From contig DCHP01000040.1 of the NCBI GenBank assembly GCA_002315675.1, positions 1 through 9,762 of the forward strand: 9,762 nt of DNA. The letters are read 5' to 3'. The notes under the pieces were generated by a model. That model saw only the letters and a list, made by a program, of their open reading frames with translations. It was not told the origin of the DNA and did not search any database. The position numbers were made by a program, and so were the translations under genes. Shown here one piece after another: positions 1 through 4,586 of the stretch; position 1 is the stretch's first letter; every line of letters begins with the position of its first letter. Origin of the DNA: Rikenellaceae bacterium UBA1749. Its GTDB lineage: Bacteria > Bacteroidota > Bacteroidia > Bacteroidales > Rikenellaceae.

Positions 1-397
1 AAGACTCTTTCTGCCCGAGCGTTACGCCAAGTAGCGAACCTGCAGCAATAACATGATATTCTGGGGCATCTTCGCAAAAATACTTGAGACAATGCAAAGC
101 GCGTGGAGCCTCTTGAATCTCGTCTATGACGATAAGTGTTTTCTCCGCCTCAACCTTTACTCCTGTTATTGCTTGGATGGCAAGCACTATTCTAGAAATA
201 TTATAGTCCGTCTTGAACAGATCTTTCGCCAATGGTTCTTTGTCGCAACTCACATATGCTACCGACTCATAGAATGTACGCCCAAAGTCTTTCATAAGCC
301 AGGTTTTGCCAACCTGCCGTGCCCCTAGAAGAAGAAGAGGTTTCCTGTTCTCACGGTTCTTCCAATCTTTCAGTTCCTCAATTACCTTTCTGTACAT
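1..397 (-). CDS. AAA_14-type ATPase (ATP-binding protein), N-terminal part, cut by window edge
   Basis: The minus-strand reading frame opens with ATG at 395-397 and stays open to the left edge, giving 132 residues (start MYRKVIEELK). It has a Walker A motif GARQVGKT (residues 25-32), a Walker B motif TLIVIDEIQ (87-95) and a sensor-1-like strand AAGSLLG (118-124). This set and spacing is typical of the AAA_14 ATPases that usually carry a DUF4143 C-terminal domain. That domain would lie outside the window. The biological role of these abundant Bacteroidales ATPases is poorly defined; DNA-related, toxin-like and regulatory roles have been suggested, and nothing here decides between them. A TATTTTTG -7 box lies 18 nt upstream, so the leader would be only about 10 nt and has no Shine-Dalgarno sequence. 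Directly upstream lie unusual repeats that may control it. Confidence 0.88.
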   Translation of the reverse strand, partial: MYRKVIEELKDWKNRENRKPLLLLGARQVGKTWLMKDFGRTFYESVAYVSCDKEPLAKDLFKTDYNISRIVLAIQAITGVKVEAEKTLIVIDEIQEAPRALHCLKYFCEDAPEYHVIAAGSLLGVTLGQKES

Positions 398-414
398 AGT
401 CTATCTTATTTTTG

Positions 415-422
415 CAAAAATA
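415..422 (-). promoter_or_regulatory. Putative -7 box of the ATPase gene
   Basis: Read on the minus strand this is TATTTTTG, a perfect match to the Bacteroidetes -7 consensus TAnnTTTG, 18 nt before the ATG at 397. No clear TTTG -33 element is visible. The box overlaps the end of the first copy of the 17-bp direct repeat (421-437), so a protein binding those repeats could block or assist transcription. AT-rich sequence gives such matches by chance fairly often. Confidence 0.5.
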
Positions 423-502
423 CACTTTTTCGATGATATATTTTGTAAATAGATACACTTTTTCGATGATTAAAAACTAAAAAGTGACATTTTTTCTATG
501 AT
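421..502. repeat. Three direct repeats of a 17-bp motif at 32-33 bp spacing
   Basis: TACACTTTTTCGATGAT occurs exactly at 421-437 and 454-470. A diverged copy, GACATTTTTTCTATGAT (14 of 17 positions the same), lies at 486-502. Start-to-start distances are 33 and 32 bp, about three helical turns, so the copies would face the same side of the DNA. The array sits directly in front of the ATPase gene and overlaps its putative promoter. Possible readings are operator sites or the residue of tandem duplication of a promoter region. Confidence 0.75.
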
Positions 503-517
503 TCACAAACTTTCTTT

Positions 518-563
518 GTACCAGATGCGAAAAGTAGACTGTACCAGATGCGAAAAGTAGACA
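518..563. repeat. Near-perfect tandem duplication, 23-bp unit
   Basis: The unit GTACCAGATGCGAAAAGTAGAC plus one base occurs at 518-540 and again at 541-563. The two differ only at the last base (T versus A). Each unit contains one AAGTAGAC box of the longer series. On the minus strand each reads GTCTACTTTTCGC, close to a TAnnTTTG -7 box, so the units may be duplicated promoter or operator sequence. Confidence 0.85.
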
Positions 564-688
564 CGGAAAATAATTTTTAGATGTTAATATTTTCCAAAGT
601 AGACATCGGCAATTTTTTTACCGCATATCTTTTTACAAAAGTAGACATTTGTAAACTATTTTTAGTGATGCTGTTTTCGGAAGTAGAC
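532..688. repeat. Five AAGTAGAC boxes, the last four at exactly 42-bp period
   Basis: The 8-mer AAGTAGAC lies at 532-539, 555-562, 597-604, 639-646 and 681-688. Distances are 23, 42, 42 and 42 bp. The 34-bp spacers of the three 42-bp steps also share an AA at spacer positions 7-8, a T-run around 12-16 and a TTTT near the end, so these look like diverged 42-bp tandem repeats and not isolated boxes. 42 bp is four helical turns. On the minus strand, the copy at 636-643 reads TACTTTTG, a full TAnnTTTG match. The array lies between the ATPase gene and the recombinase remnant and encodes no protein that I can see. Confidence 0.8.
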
Positions 689-959
689 ACAGCTGTTGAT
701 TTCATTTGGAAAACTATTTAGAGAAGGGGATTATGAAATAAAGTTAAAAGTAATTGGTTCGATGTTCAACGAAAAAATAGAATTTGATGGTGAAAATTAT
801 CGAACCAAAAATTATAACAATGTATTAAACCTTATCTATCAAGAAACTAGCAAGTTACAAGGAGAGAAAGACACAAAAAAAGGAGAGAAAGATACTTCTC
901 TCCAACCTGGTGCCCGGAATAGGACTCGAACCTACAAGCCTTGCAGCACTCGCACCTGA
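687..959 (+). pseudogene. C-terminal remnant of a serine recombinase ending in a tRNA gene
   Basis: An open frame after the TAG at 684-686 reads through to TGA at 957-959. Its core has stretches such as KVIGSMFNEKIEFDGENYRT and YNNVLNLIYQ. From memory these resemble the extreme C-termini of Bacteroidetes serine recombinases (resolvase/recombinase family), which have an IGSxFPEKxxFDGxxYRT-like segment followed by a short helix. The catalytic N-terminal domain and the rest of the protein are missing. The only start codon, a TTG at 696, gives 87 residues and is not convincing. The last 18 or so codons read antisense through the 3' half of the tRNA-Leu gene, as is typical when such a recombinase sits at an attachment site in a tRNA. 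I infer a decayed end of an integrated element. Family assignment was not checked by search. Confidence 0.5.
875..903 (-). terminator. Rho-independent terminator of the tRNA-Leu pair
   Basis: On the minus strand GGAGAGAA (896-903), a 6-nt loop and TTCTCTCC (882-889) form a perfect 8-bp stem. It is followed by seven T residues (875-881). It lies 4 nt beyond the CCA end of the first tRNA gene. The element overlaps the recombinase remnant on the other strand. A second copy of the arm, GGAGAGAAAG on the plus strand, lies at 861-870 and could form an alternative hairpin. Confidence 0.85.
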
Positions 960-992
960 AACGAGCGCGTCTACCAATTTCGCCATCCGGGC
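908..992 (-). tRNA. tRNA-Leu(CAG), with encoded CCA end
   Basis: Minus-strand sequence folds into a class II tRNA with acceptor stem GCCCGGA/TCCGGGC (986-992 with 912-918), D stem GCG/CGC, anticodon stem CTCGT/GCGAG with loop TTCAGGT, a long variable arm, and a GGTTCGAGTCC T-arm. The anticodon CAG (956-958) reads leucine codon CTG. The discriminator base A is at 911 and CCA is encoded at 908-910. The 3' end of this gene coincides with the end of the recombinase remnant, which suggests that it served as an integration site. Confidence 0.95.
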
Positions 993-1001
993 ATATTGTT
1001 G

Positions 1002-1086
1002 TGCGCAGAAAAAGACTCGAACTTTCACGCCGAAAACCAGCACTACCCCCTCAAAGTAGCGTGTCTACCAATTCCACCATCTGCGC
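1002..1086 (-). tRNA. tRNA-Leu(GAG), no encoded CCA
   Basis: Acceptor stem GCGCAGA/TCTGCGC, D stem GTG/CAC, anticodon stem CTACT/GGTAG with loop TTGAGGG, a long variable arm, and T-arm with GTTCGAGTC. The anticodon GAG (1050-1052) reads CTC and CTT. The discriminator base A at 1002 is followed by CAA, so CCA must be added enzymatically, unlike in the neighbouring tRNA. It is first in the tandem and lies 9 bp from tRNA-Leu(CAG), so both are probably cut from one transcript. Confidence 0.95.
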
Positions 1087-1104
1087 AGAACCTTAAAGCG
1101 ACAA

Positions 1105-1112
1105 CAAAGGTA
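1105..1112 (-). promoter_or_regulatory. Putative -7 box of the tRNA-Leu pair
   Basis: The minus strand reads TACCTTTG, a perfect TAnnTTTG match, 18 nt before the 5' end of tRNA-Leu(GAG). It is back to back with the thrS promoter, with 42 bp between the two -7 boxes. Confidence 0.6.
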
Positions 1113-1154
1113 GTTAAAAAATTAAAGAATGTATAACATTGAGAAAAAAAATTT

Positions 1155-1162
1155 TAACTTTG
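1155..1162 (+). promoter_or_regulatory. Putative -7 box of the thrS operon
   Basis: TAACTTTG matches TAnnTTTG and lies 34 nt before the thrS ATG, giving a leader of roughly 27 nt. That is too short for a T-box or a similar leader riboswitch. No clear -33 TTTG is seen. Confidence 0.6.
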
Positions 1163-1196
1163 TAGCTCGATTTTGTACGTAAAAAATAATATTATA

Positions 1197-3131
1197 ATGG
1201 TTAAGATAACATTCCCTGACGGATCCGAAAAGGAATTTCAGAAAGGAATCACTCCTTTTGAAATTGCTCAGAACATTAGTTTAAGACTTGCAAACGATGT
1301 TCTTGTTGCCACCGTCAACGATCAGATATGGGATTTACAGAAACCTATTACTGTAGATGCCTCTATTAAATTACACAAATGGGATGACATCGAAGGCAAG
1401 AAAACATTCTGGCACTCATCTTCCCACCTTCTTGCTGAAGCGCTGGAAGAACTGTACCCAGGCATCAAATTCGGTATCGGACCTGCAGTGGACAATGGTT
1501 TCTATTATGACGTTGATTCTCCTAAGCCTATTCTGGAATCCGATCTTCAGACCATAGAAAACAAGATGCTTGAACTTGCGCAGAAAGGCGAAGACTTCGT
1601 TCGTAAGGACATTTCAAAAGTTGAAGCCCTCAAGATGTTCAGGGAAAAGGGAGACCAGTACAAACTGGAACTTATCAGCGAACTTGAAGACGGCACAATC
1701 ACTTTATATAAGAATGGCTGTTTCACAGACCTTTGCCGTGGACCTCACGTAAAGAACACATCAATCATCAAGGCCATTAAACTGACATCTGTTGCCGGTG
1801 CATACTGGAGAGGCGATGAAAAGAGAAAGATGCTTACCCGTATCTATGGTATCACTTTCCCTAAGAAAGCCTTGCTCGATGAGTACATCGCGCTTTATGA
1901 AGAGGCAAAAAAGCGTGACCACCGTAAAATCGGAAAGGAAATGGAACTATTCACTTTCTCACAGAAAGTCGGTCAAGGTCTTCCATTATGGTTACCGAAA
2001 GGCGCCGCTCTTCGTGAACGTCTTGAAAATTTCCTGAGAAAGGTTCAGAAGCAGTATGGTTACCAGCAGGTTGTAACACCTCATATCGGTATGAAGGAAC
2101 TTTATGTTACTTCCGGCCACTATGCAAAATATGGCAAAGACAGTTTCCAGCCTATCCATACTCCAGACGAAAGCGAAGAGTTCCTGCTTAAGCCTATGAA
2201 CTGCCCTCACCACTGTGAAATATACCGTAGCAAACCCCGTTCGTACAGGGAGCTTCCTGTAAGGCTTGCTGAATTCGGAACAGTGTACCGTTATGAAATG
2301 AGTGGAGAACTTCATGGACTTACACGTGTACGTGGATTTACGCAGGACGATGCTCACCTTTTCTGCCGTCCTGACCAGTTGAAGGAAGAATTTGAAAAGG
2401 TTATCGATATTGTTCTTTATATTTTCAAGACATTGAAATTCAAGGAATATACCGCTCAGGTTTCACTTCGCGATCCAAACAACAAGGAAAAGTACATTGG
2501 TACTGATGCAAACTGGGAACGCGCAGAAAGAGCAATCATAGAGGCCGCAGAAGAAAAACATCTTAATACAGTTGTTGAACTTGGCGAAGCAGCATTCTAT
2601 GGGCCAAAACTTGATTTCATGGTCAAAGACGCACTTGGAAGACAATGGCAGCTTGGAACAATCCAGGTAGACTACAACCTTCCTGAAAGATTTGACCTTA
2701 CATACAAGGCAAACGACGACAAGTTCCACCGCCCAGTAATGATTCACAGAGCACCTTTCGGATCCCTTGAAAGATTCGTTGCCGTACTTCTTGAACATAC
2801 TGCAGGTAAATTACCTTTGTGGTTGACTCCAGATCAGGCTGTTATAATGCCTATCTCCGAGAAATTCAACGACTATGCAAAAAAAGTTGCAGATTTGCTC
2901 AATAAATCCGATATTCGCACCCGAATTGATGACCGAAATGAAAAAATCGGTAGAAAGATTCGTGACAACGAGCTCCAGAAAACACCTATCCTGTTGATAG
3001 TTGGTGAAAAGGAAGTTGAAAATCAGACTTTGTCCGTACGTCTTCAGGGAAAGGGAGATGTTGGAACAAAGACTATTGCAGACTTCACAGCGTGGGTTCA
3101 GGATCTTGTCGAGAAGGAAATAAGTGAGTAA
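1197..3131 (+). CDS. thrS: Threonyl-tRNA synthetase
   Basis: Charges tRNA-Thr with threonine in the cytosol and edits mischarged Ser-tRNA-Thr. The protein has 644 residues, the normal full length. Order: N-terminal TGS domain (about 1-62); editing domain with HSSSH (H73, H77) and DLCRGPH (C180, H184); class II catalytic core with zinc ligands C336 (in MNCPHH), H387 (in QDDAHLFC) and H517 (in the HRAPFGSLERF motif 3 segment); and a C-terminal anticodon-binding domain starting near LPLWLTPDQAV. I chose the ATG at 1197 because MVKITFPDG is the usual TGS start. A TTG at 1173 would add eight residues but falls almost at the expected transcription start. First gene of the thrS-infC-rpmI-rplT operon, 31 nt ahead of infC. 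Confidence 0.98.
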   Translation: MVKITFPDGSEKEFQKGITPFEIAQNISLRLANDVLVATVNDQIWDLQKPITVDASIKLHKWDDIEGKKTFWHSSSHLLAEALEELYPGIKFGIGPAVDNGFYYDVDSPKPILESDLQTIENKMLELAQKGEDFVRKDISKVEALKMFREKGDQYKLELISELEDGTITLYKNGCFTDLCRGPHVKNTSIIKAIKLTSVAGAYWRGDEKRKMLTRIYGITFPKKALLDEYIALYEEAKKRDHRKIGKEMELFTFSQKVGQGLPLWLPKGAALRERLENFLRKVQKQYGYQQVVTPHIGMKELYVTSGHYAKYGKDSFQPIHTPDESEEFLLKPMNCPHHCEIYRSKPRSYRELPVRLAEFGTVYRYEMSGELHGLTRVRGFTQDDAHLFCRPDQLKEEFEKVIDIVLYIFKTLKFKEYTAQVSLRDPNNKEKYIGTDANWERAERAIIEAAEEKHLNTVVELGEAAFYGPKLDFMVKDALGRQWQLGTIQVDYNLPERFDLTYKANDDKFHRPVMIHRAPFGSLERFVAVLLEHTAGKLPLWLTPDQAVIMPISEKFNDYAKKVADLLNKSDIRTRIDDRNEKIGRKIRDNELQKTPILLIVGEKEVENQTLSVRLQGKGDVGTKTIADFTAWVQDLVEKEISE

Positions 3132-3162
3132 CAACATAACAAAACATATTGTTTAACCTTTA

Positions 3163-3768
3163 ATTTTTACAGCAATAGCACCTATTCCATTCAAAAAGCC
3201 TCAACCAAAAGCTCCGAACAGCAATAACAATAACCGGGCTGGAGGCAAAACACAGAACAAGGACCAGCACAGAATCAATGAAAAAATTACTGCGCGCGAA
3301 GTCCGAGTTGTTGGTGACAATGTTGAACAAGGGGTTTACCCCATTTCAAAAGCGCTGAAGATCGCTGATGAACTGAATCTGGACTTGGTTGAAATATCAC
3401 CAAACGCCGTACCTCCTGTATGTCGTGTGATAGATTACCAGAAATTCCTTTACCAGCAGAAGAAAAAAGCAAAGGAAATTAAGGCCAATGCAGCAAAAGT
3501 CGTTGTCAAGGAAATTAGATTCGGCCCGAACACTGATGAGCATGATTTCAACTTCAAGCTTAAACATGCCGAGAACTTCATCAACGATGGTTTTAAGGTG
3601 AAGGCATATGTTTTCTTCAGAGGGCGCGAGATTGTTTTCAAGGATCAGGGAGAAATCCTTCTATTGAAATTTGCACAGGCTCTTGAGGAAATTGCAAAGG
3701 TTGAGATGCTACCTGCACTTGAAGGTAAGAAAATGAATATGATATTGGCTCCAAAGCCAAAGAAATAA
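3163..3768 (+). CDS. infC: Translation initiation factor IF-3, non-canonical start codon
   Basis: IF3 binds the 30S subunit, keeps 50S off and checks start codon-anticodon pairing. The core is clear: RINEKITAREVRVVGDN, then VEISPNAVPPVCRVIDY (N-terminal domain), a lysine-rich linker QQKKKAKEIKANAAK, and the C-terminal domain from VVVKEIRFGPNTDEHDFNFK. After the upstream in-frame stop at 3154-3156 there is no ATG, GTG or TTG until a TTG at 3385, which is inside the conserved N-terminal domain and would delete it. Translation must therefore begin at ATT 3163 (201 residues, used here), ATA 3175 (197 residues, starting MAPIPFKK) or ATT 3184. An AUU-type infC start is known to let IF3 repress its own synthesis. 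Which of the three codons is used cannot be decided by eye. The N-terminal tail is asparagine/lysine/proline-rich. Confidence 0.95.
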   Translation: MFTAIAPIPFKKPQPKAPNSNNNNRAGGKTQNKDQHRINEKITAREVRVVGDNVEQGVYPISKALKIADELNLDLVEISPNAVPPVCRVIDYQKFLYQQKKKAKEIKANAAKVVVKEIRFGPNTDEHDFNFKLKHAENFINDGFKVKAYVFFRGREIVFKDQGEILLLKFAQALEEIAKVEMLPALEGKKMNMILAPKPKK

Positions 3769-3801
3769 ACTAAATATAAACCTAAAAAGAAAGATTGCGC
3801 A

Positions 3802-3996
3802 ATGCCAAAGATGAAGACTATTTCGGCTGCCAAGAAACGTTTCGATTTCACTGGTACCGGAAAGATCAAGCGTAAACACGCTTACAAAAGTCACATTTTG
3901 ACAAAGAAGACAATCAAGCGTAAACGTAACCTGGATCACACAGCTACTATGGATAAAGTAGATGCACCAGCAGTTAAATTGATGCTTGTTAAATAA
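3802..3996 (+). CDS. rpmI: 50S ribosomal protein bL35
   Basis: 64 residues, starting MPKMKTISAAKKRF and carrying the bL35 hallmark KIKRKHAYKSHILTKK. It is very basic, as expected for this rRNA-binding protein of the large subunit. It starts 33 nt after infC and precedes rplT, the conserved order. The start is ATG with an A-rich upstream stretch and no Shine-Dalgarno sequence. Confidence 0.97.
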   Translation: MPKMKTISAAKKRFDFTGTGKIKRKHAYKSHILTKKTIKRKRNLDHTATMDKVDAPAVKLMLVK

Positions 3997-4100
3997 TCTT
4001 CAAGTCGAAAAGTAACTTATTATTTATTAACCAAGAGTATATTAGCAAGAGAAGATTCCTATTAAGAGGAACGCTAAGTATTCGAAAAACTGACAAAAAA
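3995..4100 (+). promoter_or_regulatory. rpmI-rplT spacer, possibly structured leader
   Basis: The 104-nt gap is long for two co-transcribed ribosomal protein genes. AATCTTC (3995-4001) is complementary to GAAGATT (4051-4057), and TTCCT (4056-4060) pairs with AGGAA (4067-4071) around ATTAAG; the two helices overlap slightly and would compete. L20 represses its own operon through RNA structures in E. coli and Bacillus, so a control element here is conceivable. No match to a known leader is claimed. An internal promoter is also possible, but I see no TAnnTTTG box. Confidence 0.25.
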
Positions 4101-4445
4101 ATGCCAAGATCAGTAAATGCGGTAGCAAGCCGCGCTAGACGTAAAAAAGTCTTAAAACTTGCCAAAGGTAATTTTGGTTCAAGAAGCAACGTATGGACAG
4201 TTGCTAAAAACACAGTAGAAAAAGGTTTATGCTATGCATACCGTGACCGTAAGGACAAAAAAGGTACATACCGTGGAATCTGGATTGTTCGTATCAACGC
4301 TGCAGTTCGTAATTATGGTATGACTTATTCACAGTTTATGGGCAAACTTCAGGCTAAGGGTATCGCCCTTAACCGTAAAGTTCTTGCAGACCTTGCAATG
4401 AATCACCCACAGGCTTTCGAACAGGTTGTAAATAGCGTAAAATAA
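4101..4445 (+). CDS. rplT: 50S ribosomal protein bL20
   Basis: 114 residues, starting MPRSVNAVASRARRKKVLK, with the family segments AKGNFGSRSNVWTVAKN and YRGIWIVRINAAVRNYG. L20 binds 23S rRNA early in 50S assembly and in several bacteria also represses its own operon. Here it is the last gene of the operon, followed 23 nt later by a strong terminator. Length and sequence are normal. Confidence 0.97.
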   Translation: MPRSVNAVASRARRKKVLKLAKGNFGSRSNVWTVAKNTVEKGLCYAYRDRKDKKGTYRGIWIVRINAAVRNYGMTYSQFMGKLQAKGIALNRKVLADLAMNHPQAFEQVVNSVK

Positions 4446-4468
4446 CTGATATTTACAAAAAAATCCAT

Positions 4469-4502
4469 AAGGTATCATGTTTATGACATGGTACCTTTTT
4501 TT
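4469..4502 (+). terminator. Rho-independent terminator of the thrS-infC-rpmI-rplT operon
   Basis: AAGGTATCATG (4469-4479) pairs over 11 bp with CATGGTACCTT (4487-4497), with one G-U pair and a 7-nt loop. The T-run continues from 4496 to 4502. The next promoter lies immediately behind it. Confidence 0.93.
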
Positions 4503-4518
4503 GTTGATAGTTTGTTAA

Positions 4519-4526
4519 TATCTTTG
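4519..4526 (+). promoter_or_regulatory. Putative -7 box of the TonB-dependent receptor gene
   Basis: TATCTTTG fits TAnnTTTG perfectly, 17 nt after the operon terminator and 60 nt before the GTG start of the receptor. The leader is too short for a cobalamin riboswitch and shows no obvious one. Confidence 0.55.
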
Positions 4527-4586
4527 CAACTCTTTCCAGCTCCCACATATAAAGAGCAATTATTTTTGAGAAGTGAAAGGAAATAA

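Noticed and set aside
53..328. Plus-strand frame of 91 codons
   Set aside because: Antisense to the ATPase coding region, which has Walker A and B motifs; this frame shows no protein family features.
421..688. CRISPR array
   Set aside because: Repeats are 8-23 bp with similar, AT-rich spacers, and no cas genes are present; the spacers themselves are partly alike.
855..1043. Minus-strand frame of 62 codons
   Set aside because: It reads through the tRNA-Leu(CAG) gene and its terminator; an artefact of tRNA sequence.
1155..1196. T-box or other riboswitch ahead of thrS
   Set aside because: The predicted leader is only about 27 nt, too short for such structures.
4527..4586. Cobalamin riboswitch ahead of the BtuB-like receptor
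   Set aside because: Leader of about 60 nt is too short and no B12-box-like sequence was seen.
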